Assembly: GCA_017545865.1 (NCBI GenBank)
Contig: JAFWXO010000022.1
Span: 1 to 64,000 of the forward strand
Direction: 5' to 3'
Origin: Clostridia bacterium
GTDB taxonomy: Bacteria; Bacillota; Clostridia; Christensenellales; Borkfalkiaceae
DNA: 64,000 bases
Part shown: piece by piece, positions 1 to 7,900 of the stretch
How the letters are laid out: each line of letters opens with the position of its first letter
How positions within the stretch are numbered: position 1 is the first letter of the stretch
Notes under the pieces: generated by a model
The model's input: only the letters and a program-made list of their open reading frames with translations
What the model was told of the DNA's origin: nothing
Database searches by the model: none
Position numbers and translations under genes: made by a program

Positions 1-125
1 GACTTGGAATTGTTATGCATAATAATCTTTCTCCTAAGATTTTCGTTTAGTTTAGTTTAATTTGATTTGATTTTTGCTTTATTTTATTTACCTATTACAA
101 CTATAAGCAAATAAATTACAGCCAC

Positions 126-254
126 TTTTTAAGACGTTAGAAACAAGCAAGACAAGGCTCGCGAAGTGTTTTGGATGAGATTGACCTTGCTGGTCATCGA
201 AGTCAAAACACTAAGCAGAAACGCAGTATTGCGCCGTTTATAACGGATTAAAAA
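126..254 (-). repeat. long-hairpin dispersed element, copy 1 (after purF-like gene)
   Basis: The two ends are imperfect inverted repeats of each other: the left end reads TTTTTAAGACGTTAGAAAC and the complement of the right end reads TTTTTAATCCGTTATAAAC. Inside is a second stem, AGTGTTTTG at 165-173 with CAAAACACT at 204-212, enclosing TGACC/GGTCA. The element ends exactly where the purF-like stop codon begins. Related copies lie at 40393, 55915 and 63680, all in the same orientation relative to the preceding gene. It resembles a MITE or a 3'-UTR structured element; no transposase is seen. Confidence 0.75.
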
Positions 255-1676
255 TTATTTGCCGTTCCAGCAATAAGTGCAAAGCTTACACTTATCAATA
301 CCGATTGATTTACATAAACCTTCTAAGGACTGGAAGTCAACGGTTTTACAATGGAATTTTTCAGCCATTTTTTTGCGCAAGTTTTTACCGCGCTCGGTCT
401 TACCGTCGGCATACTCGGGGATAAACTTTAAGCCTTCTTCCCCTTCGAGTTCAACGATAACGCTTCTTGCAATAAGTTCCATTTCGCTCGTTGAACGGGT
501 AAAGTTTAAATACTTGCAACTATAGAAGATAGGCGGACAAGCCGAACGGATATGAACTTCTTTCGCGCCGTTTTCGTAAAGGAAATCAACAGTTCCTTTA
601 AGTTGAGTTCCGCGAACGATTGAATCGTCAACAAACAAAAGGTTTTTACCGTCTATAAAATGTTCAACGGGTAAAAGTTTTGCCTTTGCAACTTTGTTTC
701 TTTCCGACTGCTTGGACGGAGTAAAACTTCTCGACCAAGTGGGAGTATACTTAATAAAAGGACGGGCAAACGGAATTTTACTTTCCCTTGCATAACCTAT
801 CGCGTGGGGCGTACCGCTATCGGGAACACCTGCAACGTAATCTATATCGTAATTTTTAATTTCTTCAAGTTCGTCACTTGCCATTATCTCGCCGTTTCTA
901 TAACGAGAAAACTCAACGTTAACACCTTCGTAACAAGACGCGGGATAACCGTAATACGTCCAAAGGAAAGAACAAATTTTCATTTCGCTAAGCGCAGGCA
1001 TTAAAACCTTAACCCCGTCAGCTGAAATTTCAACGATTTCGCCAGGGCCTAAATCACGCTCGATTTTATAACCCAACTTGTATGCAGCGAAAGACTCGAA
1101 GGTAACGCAATACCCGTCTTCCCCCTTGCCGAGCACGATGGGAATTCTACCGTATCTATCCCTTGCGGCAATCAAATGGCCATCGTCTTTTAAAATAAGG
1201 ATTGAAGCCGTTCCGTCAATCACGCTTTGCGCAAACCGAATACCTTCGGCAAAACTGTCTTTATGATTGATAAGCGCAGTAACGAGTTCTGTTAAGTTTA
1301 CTTTGCTACCTGAAAGGGTATCAAAATGACCGCCGTACTCGTCAAGATATTCCTTTATAAGTTCTTCAGCGTTGTTAATCTTGCCGATAATACAAATAGC
1401 GTATCTTCCGAGTTTTGAACGGATAAGCAATGGTTGAGGATCGGAATCACTTATGCAACCTATAGCGGAATTACCCGTCATATCGTCAAAAATATCGGCA
1501 AACTTAGTCCTAAAAGGGGAATTTTCTATATTGTGAATCTCCCTTTGAAGCCCGTCTTTTTCATTAAGCGCGGCAAGACCGCCACGCTTAACGCCTAAGT
1601 GCGAGTGGTAGTCAGTTCCGTAAAACACGTTGGAAATTACGTCCGACTTACCTACCGCTCCGAAAAAACCACCCAT
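255..1676 (-). CDS. purF: amidophosphoribosyltransferase-like protein (PurF family) lacking the N-terminal cysteine
   Basis: PurF makes phosphoribosylamine from PRPP and glutamine, the first step of purine synthesis. The protein (473 aa) has an N-terminal class II glutamine-amidotransferase-like domain (about 1-240) and a phosphoribosyltransferase domain with the PRPP loop LLFVDDSIVRGTQLK near 350. It ends in a short cysteine cluster (CKLCTYC). It begins MGGFFGAV, where glutaminase-active relatives begin MCGI: the nucleophile cysteine is glycine. The start is supported by GGGGA a few bases upstream, and no cysteine occurs near the N-terminus. It follows purC by 12 nt in the purE-purC-purF order. 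It may use free ammonia or a partner, or be a paralogue with another role; purF is used here as a family label. Confidence 0.8.
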   Translation of the reverse strand: MGGFFGAVGKSDVISNVFYGTDYHSHLGVKRGGLAALNEKDGLQREIHNIENSPFRTKFADIFDDMTGNSAIGCISDSDPQPLLIRSKLGRYAICIIGKINNAEELIKEYLDEYGGHFDTLSGSKVNLTELVTALINHKDSFAEGIRFAQSVIDGTASILILKDDGHLIAARDRYGRIPIVLGKGEDGYCVTFESFAAYKLGYKIERDLGPGEIVEISADGVKVLMPALSEMKICSFLWTYYGYPASCYEGVNVEFSRYRNGEIMASDELEEIKNYDIDYVAGVPDSGTPHAIGYARESKIPFARPFIKYTPTWSRSFTPSKQSERNKVAKAKLLPVEHFIDGKNLLFVDDSIVRGTQLKGTVDFLYENGAKEVHIRSACPPIFYSCKYLNFTRSTSEMELIARSVIVELEGEEGLKFIPEYADGKTERGKNLRKKMAEKFHCKTVDFQSLEGLCKSIGIDKCKLCTYCWNGK

Positions 1677-1688
1677 TTTCAGTTCCCC

Positions 1689-2375
1689 TTACGCAAAGAA
1701 AAGTTTAGATAAGGTCATAGGATCAATATACTTACCGTCTTTGTAAACTCTCATATTGCCGGAAGCAATTTCATCGATAAGCATAACCGAACCGTCTTTA
1801 TCATAACCGAATTCAAACTTGATATCGTAAAGAACAAGACCCTTTTCCTTAAGGTCGTCAGCAACGATTTTGGTGATTTGTTGAGTCATAACCTTAACGT
1901 CTTCATATTGAGAGTCGGTCATAACGCCAAGAGCAACGAGCCCGTCTTTAGTAACGAGGGGATCGCCAAGTTCGTCGTTTTTAAAAGTCGTTTCAACGTA
2001 TGCAGGAAGATCTGCGCCTTCTTCAATATAATCTCTATAACGGCGTAAGAAACTACCAACTGCTTTGTAACGGCAAATAACTTCTAACCCCTTGCCGAAC
2101 GGCTTTGCAGGTAACACTTCCATAGTGGTGTTTTTAAGGTCTGCGCTAACGTAGTGAGTTTTAATGCCAGCAGCGTTTACCTTTTCAAAGAAGTAAATAG
2201 ACATACGAAGGTTAACGTCACCAACGCCGTCAATAGTTAAACCAACGGAGTTTTCACCCGGGTCAAACACACCGTCTTTACCGGTGCAATCGTCTTTAAA
2301 CTTTAATTCGTAATTACCGTTGTCAAGCGCGTATACGTTTTTGGTTTTACCAGTGTAAACAAGTTTCTTTTCCAT
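1689..2375 (-). CDS. purC: phosphoribosylaminoimidazole-succinocarboxamide synthase
   Basis: SAICAR synthetase joins aspartate to CAIR using ATP in de novo purine synthesis. The 228-aa protein opens with [14 protein letters not shown], the family's N-terminal nucleotide-binding strand. It contains [10 protein letters not shown] and a C-terminal [10 protein letters not shown] segment typical of PurC. I chose the ATG at 2375 because AAGGAG lies just upstream; the longer reading frame to 2450 would run into purE. It sits between purE and the purF-like gene in one minus-strand transcription unit behind a ZTP-type riboswitch. Confidence 0.95.
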   Translation of the reverse strand: MEKKLVYTGKTKNVYALDNGNYELKFKDDCTGKDGVFDPGENSVGLTIDGVGDVNLRMSIYFFEKVNAAGIKTHYVSADLKNTTMEVLPAKPFGKGLEVICRYKAVGSFLRRYRDYIEEGADLPAYVETTFKNDELGDPLVTKDGLVALGVMTDSQYEDVKVMTQQITKIVADDLKEKGLVLYDIKFEFGYDKDGSVMLIDEIASGNMRVYKDGKYIDPMTLSKLFFA

Positions 2376-2409
2376 AAATAATTTTCTCCTTGAAAATATA
2401 GATTTTAAA

Positions 2410-2904
2410 TTAGTTGTTAAATTGAGCGAAAACTTTCGCATCTTTTTCAAGAGCTTTTGCTCTATCGTTTACTTTTTTGTCTTCAAGCTTTTTAGCCAAA
2501 CCTTCATCGGATAACGCAAGCATTTGAACGGCTAATAACGCAGCGTTGCCTGCGCCGTTTATTGCAACCGTTGCAACGGGAACGCCCGTTGGTATTTGAA
2601 CGGTGGATAAGAGCGCGTCCATCCCGTCAAGCGCGGTGGACTTGCAGGGAATACCGATTACGGGAAGAGTCGTCCTAGCGGCAAGAGCGCCTGCAAGGTG
2701 CGCCGCCATACCAGCTGCGGCGATTATTACGCCAAAGCCGTTTTCCTTTGCCTTGCTTGCAAAAACACCTGCTTCTTCAGGGGTTCTATGAGCGGAATAA
2801 ACGTGAACTTCAAACGGAACGCCGAATTCTTTTAAAACGTTAACACCCTTTTCAACGATAGGTAAATCGCTATCGCTACCCATAATAATTGCAACTTTTT
2901 TCAT
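2410..2904 (-). CDS. purE: 5-(carboxyamino)imidazole ribonucleotide mutase, PurE class I
   Basis: PurE class I interconverts N5-CAIR and CAIR. The protein (164 aa, normal length) shows the substrate-binding GSDSD loop at residues 9-13, the SAHRTP motif near 38-43 with the catalytic histidine, and the glycine/alanine-rich [11 protein letters not shown] helix. The start at 2904 is preceded by AAGGAG. It is the first gene after the riboswitch at 2941-3080, so ligand-dependent termination would set expression of purE, purC and the purF-like gene. No purK is seen in the window. Confidence 0.95.
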   Translation of the reverse strand: MKKVAIIMGSDSDLPIVEKGVNVLKEFGVPFEVHVYSAHRTPEEAGVFASKAKENGFGVIIAAAGMAAHLAGALAARTTLPVIGIPCKSTALDGMDALLSTVQIPTGVPVATVAINGAGNAALLAVQMLALSDEGLAKKLEDKKVNDRAKALEKDAKVFAQFNN

Positions 2905-2940
2905 AATTTTCTCCTTAAAACTCATATTAACTTCTCATTA

Positions 2941-3080
2941 AAAAATAAAAAGACGTACTCGCCCCTTGAAAAAGGAAAAAGAAGTACGCCCAGACGGTCG
3001 GCTCAACCAGAAGGTTGCTATCATTTCTGCTCCACTATGGTAAACCATAACTATCCGTCAGTAACAGAAACTCCGAAGTA
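2941..3080 (-). promoter_or_regulatory. ZTP (pfl-type) riboswitch with intrinsic terminator upstream of purE
   Basis: On the minus strand the leader contains GTTACTGACGG, a central TGGAGC segment and, at 2988-2997, CCGTCTGGGC, matching the 3' pseudoknot signature of pfl/ZTP riboswitches. Directly overlapping that signature is a terminator: GGCGTACT (2983-2990) pairs with AGTACGTC (2952-2959), followed by a T-rich tract. Aptamer folding and terminator folding share bases 2988-2990, so they exclude each other. ZTP signals low 10-formyl-THF and fits purine-gene control. The class call rests on motif reading only. Confidence 0.8.
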
Positions 3081-3098
3081 TAATAATTATTTGTAATA

Positions 3099-3127
3099 AT
3101 TATAGCATATCCCCCTAATTTTTACAA
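3099..3127 (-). promoter_or_regulatory. sigma-A promoter for purE operon
   Basis: The -35 is TTGTAA (3122-3127) and the -10 is TATAAT (3099-3104) with a 17-bp spacer. It fires into the riboswitch leader and is back to back with the promoter at 3196. Confidence 0.8.
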
Positions 3128-3195
3128 GCATTTTTACAGTATATTTTAATTTTTTTGAAACTTGAAAAAATTGCCGTTTTTTTATAAAAAAGGTA

Positions 3196-3224
3196 TTGAC
3201 ACGTCATTTTTACAGGGGTATAAT
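3196..3224 (+). promoter_or_regulatory. consensus sigma-A promoter for the 3273 gene
   Basis: A perfect TTGACA (3196-3201), 17-bp spacer and TATAAT (3219-3224). It is among the strongest-looking promoters of the window and serves a single gene. Confidence 0.85.
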
Positions 3225-3237
3225 ATTTGTACAAAAT

Positions 3238-3257
3238 CGTTGTGATAAAACACAACG
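3238..3257 (+). repeat. inverted repeat in 5' leader of the 3273 gene
   Basis: CGTTGTG and CACAACG (7 bp) flank a 6-nt A-rich loop, between the expected transcription start and the AGGAG ribosome binding site. It could be a repressor operator or an mRNA hairpin; nothing identifies the regulator. Confidence 0.5.
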
Positions 3258-3272
3258 CAAAAGGAGATTATT

Positions 3273-4091
3273 ATGGCTAAATTAAAAGACAGATTATGGC
3301 TTTGGGCGCACCCCGAAGGAAAGTATTATAACGAATACGGCAACACTGAAGTTTCCCGTATGACTCCGCTTGAAGGCGCTATGCTTCTTGACTGCACGGG
3401 TCTTTTCATGGTTCCTGCTGGAACTAAGGTAAATCGCCGTCAATACAACATTTCTTTTAAACCCATGCAAAGAGTTGGTTGGGACTTGCTTAGAGATAAC
3501 GACGGTGTTTCTTTAAAAGGCGCGGGCGTTAACCCCGATTTTACGAAAGAACTCATTGAAGAAGCAAAGGAATTTAAAAACATTACTTGCGGTGTATTCG
3601 ATGACTTTATTGCAGGCGGAAGATACAAAAACTTCCCCATTGAAAACATTAGAAAAACCGCCGATATTTTACACAACGGGTGCGACCGTCGTTTAGATAT
3701 GTGGATGGTTCTCTATATTGACGAGTTTGGCGTTGACGAAGAAAAAGATAAAGAATTCTGGCCCTACATTGAACCGTTTGACGGTATTATGCTTTGGACT
3801 ATGGGCGAATCTAACCTTTGGAAGTTTGAAGAAAGATTTAAAATTTACAAGGAAAAAACGGAAGGCAAAAAGAGAATTCTCGGTCTTTACCTTTACAACT
3901 TTGGCGATAACAAGAAAGCAGATCCTAAGGAAGTTGCTTGGCAACTTGACAGATACTATGAACTCCTTAGAAATAAGGAAGTTGACGGAATATGCCTTCA
4001 CACCAACACTATGGCTGACCTTGATCACGAAGGTTACAAAGTTTGCCTTGAGTGGCTTGCTAAACACGCTGACGACGAACTCCCCGAATAA
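3273..4091 (+). CDS. conserved hypothetical protein, possibly TIM-barrel-like
   Basis: I do not recognise a named family. The protein (272 aa) is soluble, with no signal peptide or membrane segment, and is rich in Trp, Asp and Glu. Repeating strand-like segments (ITCGVFDDF, LDMWMVLYIDEF, FDGIMLWTMGE, RILGLYLYNFG, EVDGICLHTNTM) each end in acidic or polar residues, which is the look of a beta/alpha barrel such as a glycoside-hydrolase-like fold. AGGAG precedes the ATG. It is monocistronic: its own consensus promoter, an inverted repeat in the leader and a terminator at 4106. Function is unknown. Confidence 0.6.
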   Translation: MAKLKDRLWLWAHPEGKYYNEYGNTEVSRMTPLEGAMLLDCTGLFMVPAGTKVNRRQYNISFKPMQRVGWDLLRDNDGVSLKGAGVNPDFTKELIEEAKEFKNITCGVFDDFIAGGRYKNFPIENIRKTADILHNGCDRRLDMWMVLYIDEFGVDEEKDKEFWPYIEPFDGIMLWTMGESNLWKFEERFKIYKEKTEGKKRILGLYLYNFGDNKKADPKEVAWQLDRYYELLRNKEVDGICLHTNTMADLDHEGYKVCLEWLAKHADDELPE

Positions 4092-4105
4092 TTTAATTAA
4101 AAACG

Positions 4106-4133
4106 AAAAGCACGCAAATCTGCGTGCTTTTTT
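4106..4133 (+). terminator. intrinsic terminator after the 3273 gene
   Basis: AGCACGCA and TGCGTGCT form an 8-bp stem around a 4-nt loop, followed by a T run. A-rich on the other side, so it may also work on the minus strand for the 4188 gene. Confidence 0.85.
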
Positions 4134-4187
4134 ATTTTGTTATAATTTTTATAGTTTCGGTGTTTTGTTTATCTATAAAAATTTTCT

Positions 4188-4565
4188 TTAATCACCATCT
4201 ATAATATCTATTTTTCTTACAACGGGTTTTACTGCCATAAACGTTTTAACCATTTTCATTTCATATTTTTCTCTAGGCTTAACTAAAACGTTTAAATCTT
4301 TTTGCATTTTTCCAATACCCCAACTAAACGAAATAAGCAATTGCTCATTAACTTCAATTTCAGCAATATCGCCTGTTCTGCCAGTCCATATAACCTCTGA
4401 TTTATTTACGTCCCAAATTTTTACTTTACCTAATAAACCCTCTCCAATCTTTACCTTTACGATACCAATAGGGCTTGACGATGCAATAGGAAACCCACAA
4501 TCTGGACAAACTTTTGCAACGCTTGAAACTTGTTTCCCGCATTCTGGACAATTTATAAGTGCCAT
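4188..4565 (-). CDS. small zinc-ribbon protein of unknown function
   Basis: The protein (125 aa) has an N-terminal zinc ribbon, CPECG near residue 6 and CPDCG near residue 21, followed by about 90 residues predicted to be mostly beta strand (VKVKIGEGLLGKVKIWDV and onward) with no catalytic motif. The ATG at 4565 is chosen because AGGAGG lies directly upstream; an upstream in-frame start at 4604 has no such site. Similar ribbons recur in the 33-36.5 kb cluster. It may be a structural or membrane-stress accessory protein, but this is a guess. Confidence 0.7.
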   Translation of the reverse strand: MALINCPECGKQVSSVAKVCPDCGFPIASSSPIGIVKVKIGEGLLGKVKIWDVNKSEVIWTGRTGDIAEIEVNEQLLISFSWGIGKMQKDLNVLVKPREKYEMKMVKTFMAVKPVVRKIDIIDGD

Positions 4566-4581
4566 TTTCTTTCCTCCTAAA

Positions 4582-4719
4582 TTAACAATAAAAAAGTGCG
4601 CCAACCGAAGTTAACGCACCGAAAACGCAAACTCCGATTGTCGCCAAACAAATTTCAAGCATACGAAAGGATACCCTAACACAATAACCTGATGGAATTT
4701 GCGATTTTACCAAATTCAT
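4582..4719 (-). CDS. possible small hydrophobic ORF (45 codons)
   Basis: An ATG-initiated 45-codon frame ends 16 nt before the start of the 4188 gene, with its stop just ahead of that gene's AGGAGG site. Residues 20-45 are hydrophobic (LATIGVCVFGALTSVGALFY), like a single membrane segment. No Shine-Dalgarno site is visible before its ATG, so expression is doubtful; the coupling to the next gene is the main argument for it. The rest of the 4566-4928 gap holds only the hydrogenase terminator. Confidence 0.25.
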   Translation of the reverse strand: MNLVKSQIPSGYCVRVSFRMLEICLATIGVCVFGALTSVGALFYC

Positions 4720-4852
4720 GTTGTTATTGTGTACAACAAAAAGAAGAATAATTCTTTGTAAAAAGAAAATATCCTACGTCTGCTTATGAAATTTGTTTGG
4801 CATAATCATTGTACCATGCAAAAAAAATTTTTTCAAGCATTTTTTTTAACTA

Positions 4853-4883
4853 AAAAACTCGACCATGATAAAGTCGAGTTCTT
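4853..4883 (-). terminator. terminator after the hydrogenase gene
   Basis: On the minus strand AACTCGAC and GTCGAGTT pair around an 8-nt loop and run into TTTTTT. Confidence 0.8.
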
Positions 4884-4928
4884 TTGTAAAATAATCTTGT
4901 TTGTATGGCAAACAACACCTTTTATGCC

Positions 4929-6449
4929 TTACGGCAAGTCTATTTCGTATAAATCTTTTGGCGGTAAAGGTTTGGTTGAAGTGTTAACAACCTTTTCAAC
5001 TTCGCTAGTTGCCTTTGAAATTGCGATATTCGTGCCCGCGCCTGCAACGCAACCGCCGGGGCAACCCATGCCTTCGATAAGGCAACCGTTTTTCTTGCCC
5101 GCCTTTGCAAGAAGGAGCATTTTTTTGCACTCTTCTAAGCCTTCGGCGTGCTCAATCTTAACTTCAACGCCGGGGTAATATTCTTTAACGCATTTTTCAA
5201 TGGCGCTCGCTACCCCGCCCGCAACCGCGTAACCACGGCCAGCGCCGGTCGCTTCGTGAATAGACCGTTCGCCACGATATTTTTCAAAATCAATTTCTCT
5301 CGCTTCAAAAACACCTAAAAGTTCTTCAAAAGTAATAACGAAGTCAACGTCACTACGAACGCTCAGTCTTGACGCTTCAAGTTTCTTCGCCGCGCAAGGC
5401 CCGATAAACACCACCCTTGCGTTAGGCGTTTTTTGTTTTATCTTTCTTGCAGTTGCAACCATGGGCGTGAGAGCCTGAGAAACCTTGTCAATAAGCGTAG
5501 GGAATTGCTTTTTAGCAAGCATAGCCCAACTTGGACAGCAAGACGTGAGTAAAAACGGAAGTTTTCCCGACACTACTTCGTTAACGTAAGCGTGGGCTTC
5601 GGTAGAACACGCAAAGTCCGCGCCGCTTGCAACTTCGTGAACTTCTTTAAAGCCAACGTCAAGGAGCGCGCCTTTAATCATCGCAATAGAAACGTCACTT
5701 CCGAACTGGCCAACTATTGCAGGCGCAATTTCCGCCACCACGTAATCTCCCTTTTTAATCGCTTGGATCATTTGGAAGATTTGAGATTTATCGGCAATCG
5801 CCGCAAACGGACAACTTACCATACATTGACCGCAACCTAAACACTTATCGTTATCGATAACCGCTCTACCGAGTTCATCGGTTGAAATAGCCTTAATTCC
5901 GCAAGCGGAAGAACAAGGGCGAACTTTATGCGCAATAGCATCGTACGGGCAGGCTTTTTTGCACTTGCCACAGTGAATACATTTTTCTTGGTCGATAACC
6001 GCCTTTCCGCTTTCAAAAGAAATAGCGTTTTTAGGGCAAACGGTTTGGCAGGCTTTCGCAACGCAGTTTCGGCATTGATTTGAAACTTCATACACGTTGT
6101 CTTTACACCTATCGCAAGCGGAAGGGATAACTTGCATAAGAGGTGGCTCGTAATACTTGTCTGAAATATTGCTGTTATCCAAGCCGTCGGTTATATGCAC
6201 GGGCTTGTCAGACGGGTTTAAACTCATACCCATTGCAAGCCTTACTCTTTCAGATGCTATCGCCCTTTCACGATAAATGCTCTCGAAAAAGCGTGGAACT
6301 TCAGTGGGGGTTATTTTATAAGGTATCGCTTCAATACCGTCGTTAACTTTATTCGGCTCACTTTCGTAAGCAACTTTTGCAACTTCTCTAAACACTTCAC
6401 GCCTTAATTTTTTAACGGAAGTGGGAAGTTCTCTAATTTGACCTGCCAT
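4929..6449 (-). CDS. [FeFe] hydrogenase, monomeric, group B-like
   Basis: This enzyme reversibly reduces protons to hydrogen, normally with ferredoxin, in the cytoplasm of anaerobes. The 506-aa protein has cysteine clusters for several [4Fe-4S] centres at about 112-139 (CDRC, CRNC, CQTVCP), 157-167 (CIHCGKCKKACP) and 203-213 (CLGCGQCMVSCP). The H-cluster motifs follow: TSCCPSW at 302-308, GPCAAKK at 350-356 and EGMGCPGGC at 459-467. The unusual cysteine pattern between 112 and 139 and the MGCPGGC form suggest group B rather than the classical group A. It has its own promoter and terminator. The maturases HydE, HydF and HydG are not in the window. Confidence 0.9.
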   Translation of the reverse strand: MAGQIRELPTSVKKLRREVFREVAKVAYESEPNKVNDGIEAIPYKITPTEVPRFFESIYRERAIASERVRLAMGMSLNPSDKPVHITDGLDNSNISDKYYEPPLMQVIPSACDRCKDNVYEVSNQCRNCVAKACQTVCPKNAISFESGKAVIDQEKCIHCGKCKKACPYDAIAHKVRPCSSACGIKAISTDELGRAVIDNDKCLGCGQCMVSCPFAAIADKSQIFQMIQAIKKGDYVVAEIAPAIVGQFGSDVSIAMIKGALLDVGFKEVHEVASGADFACSTEAHAYVNEVVSGKLPFLLTSCCPSWAMLAKKQFPTLIDKVSQALTPMVATARKIKQKTPNARVVFIGPCAAKKLEASRLSVRSDVDFVITFEELLGVFEAREIDFEKYRGERSIHEATGAGRGYAVAGGVASAIEKCVKEYYPGVEVKIEHAEGLEECKKMLLLAKAGKKNGCLIEGMGCPGGCVAGAGTNIAISKATSEVEKVVNTSTKPLPPKDLYEIDLP

Positions 6450-6474
6450 ATATTTATCCTCAAATTTTTTATCT

Positions 6475-6503
6475 ATTATACCAAAACGAGTAAAATTTGT
6501 AAA
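6475..6503 (-). promoter_or_regulatory. promoter for the hydrogenase gene
   Basis: TTTACA (6498-6503), 17-bp spacer, TATAAT (6475-6480). It starts inside the 57-bp gap after the ABC operon, so the hydrogenase can be expressed independently. Confidence 0.75.
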
Positions 6504-6506
6504 CTT

Positions 6507-7160
6507 TTAAATAAGGCGTGATAAAAGCATTTTTCTCTTATCGCTATCGCCAAAATATTCTCTCGGATAGTCGCCATCAATCTTCATATCAAGCGCAACA
6601 ACCCCCTCTTTTAAAATGATTATTCTACCGGCAACCGCAAGCGCCTCGTCAATATCGTGCGTTACGAAAAGCGTTGCCTTTTTATCCTTTTGCCAAGCGG
6701 AAATAAAATAGTTGATAATCGAAATTTTAGTTTTTATATCGAGCGAAGAAAAAGGCTCGTCAAGTAGCATAACTTCACCGCTAGATAAAAACGCCCTTAG
6801 TAAATTTACCCTTTGCTTTTCACCACCCGATAAAGTTTTGGGGTAGCAATCTTTTTTATCCAAAAGGGAAAAATCAATAAGCCCCTTTTCAATCTTTTCT
6901 TCATCGTCACACGCGAGTTTAAGGTTTTGAAAAAGAGTAATCCCGTCAATTAACGCGGGTGACTGAAAAACGAAAGAAACGCTTTTATCTTCAATAAAAC
7001 CTTCGTATTTTATAAGTTTTGAAACGGCTTTAAGTAGCGTCGTTTTTCCAACGCCGGAAGATCCTAAAACACAAGTAATCTCCCCGTCTAAAACCTCTAA
7101 ATTTATTCCGTTTAAAACAACGTTTTCACCGTAACGTACGGTTAAATTTTCTATTTTCAC
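6507..7160 (-). CDS. ABC importer ATP-binding protein, NitT/TauT type
   Basis: ATPase of an importer of the nitrate/sulfonate/taurine type. The protein (217 aa) has Walker A GSSGVGKTT (about 33-41), the signature LSGGEKQRVNLLRA, Walker B VMLLDEPFSSLD and the H-loop LFVTHD. It is somewhat shorter than the usual 240-260 aa. Its ATG overlaps the stop of the permease by 4 nt, as do the two junctions upstream, so all four proteins are probably made in coupled amounts. The transported solute cannot be read from the sequence. Confidence 0.88.
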   Translation of the reverse strand: MKIENLTVRYGENVVLNGINLEVLDGEITCVLGSSGVGKTTLLKAVSKLIKYEGFIEDKSVSFVFQSPALIDGITLFQNLKLACDDEEKIEKGLIDFSLLDKKDCYPKTLSGGEKQRVNLLRAFLSSGEVMLLDEPFSSLDIKTKISIINYFISAWQKDKKATLFVTHDIDEALAVAGRIIILKEGVVALDMKIDGDYPREYFGDSDKRKMLLSRLI

Positions 7161-7900
7161 TTTCTCTTACTCTCCACTATATCAAACGCAAATTTGCCGA
7201 TAAATTCGATGATTATGCCGATAACGCAAACAACGAGCGTCAACGCGAAAAGCATAACCGTATCGTAAATTGCCGCTTCTTGCATCGCGCCGCCAACGCT
7301 ACCGTAAACACTCGCTAAAATTTCCGCCGAAACAGTGAGTTTTAAACCAAAGGAAAAGGCGGAAGAAAAATCGAGATAAAGTTTTGGGAAAAGCGAAGGA
7401 ATATATAGGTATCTAACCTTTTTTATAACTGGCGTTTTATAAACCTTGCACATATCTTCAAGGTCAGTGTTTATTGATTTTAGCGAAGAGTAAACCGCCG
7501 TGTATAAAAGCGGGAATAAGGTTAAAAAGCAAACGTAAACGGGGGCTTCAGTCCTTTTTACTTTTACCAAAATTATAAGTAAAACTGCAAGCGTTGGGAG
7601 TGAGCGCATAACGCTAACAATCGCCCCAAAAACGTTTGCAAAAGCATTAAATTTATATGCAAAACTTGCGGTAATAACGGCAAAAATAGCCGATATTAAA
7701 AACGCTATAACAACCCTTAAAAGCGTTGAAAATAGAGCCGAGTAAAAGAACTTTTCGGTAAACAATTCGCCCACTTTTTTAATCGTGAACGTTGGCGACG
7801 GAACTATAACCGAGTTTTTAACCGTTATATAAAAAATAAACCAAACGGCAAAAACTAAGGCAATTCCGCCTATTGAATACGCCAATCTTTTCCCCATCAA
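7157..7900 (-). CDS. ABC importer permease, NitT/TauT type
   Basis: Inner-membrane channel subunit. The 247-aa protein has about six hydrophobic segments, beginning at residue 8, and a BPD-transport region around FSSAFSFGLKLTVSAEILAS, the coupling loop that contacts the ATPase. It lies between the ATPase and the substrate-binding lipoprotein with 4-nt overlaps on both sides. Related systems move nitrate, sulfonates, or thiamine precursors; no TPP riboswitch lies upstream, which argues mildly against the last. Confidence 0.85.
   Translation of the reverse strand: MMGKRLAYSIGGIALVFAVWFIFYITVKNSVIVPSPTFTIKKVGELFTEKFFYSALFSTLLRVVIAFLISAIFAVITASFAYKFNAFANVFGAIVSVMRSLPTLAVLLIILVKVKRTEAPVYVCFLTLFPLLYTAVYSSLKSINTDLEDMCKVYKTPVIKKVRYLYIPSLFPKLYLDFSSAFSFGLKLTVSAEILASVYGSVGGAMQEAAIYDTVMLFALTLVVCVIGIIIEFIGKFAFDIVESKRK

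Noticed and set aside
4640..4800. Inverted copies of GAAATTTGTTTGGC about 140 bp apart
   Set aside because: A 14-bp AT-rich match at this distance, with no other support, may be chance.
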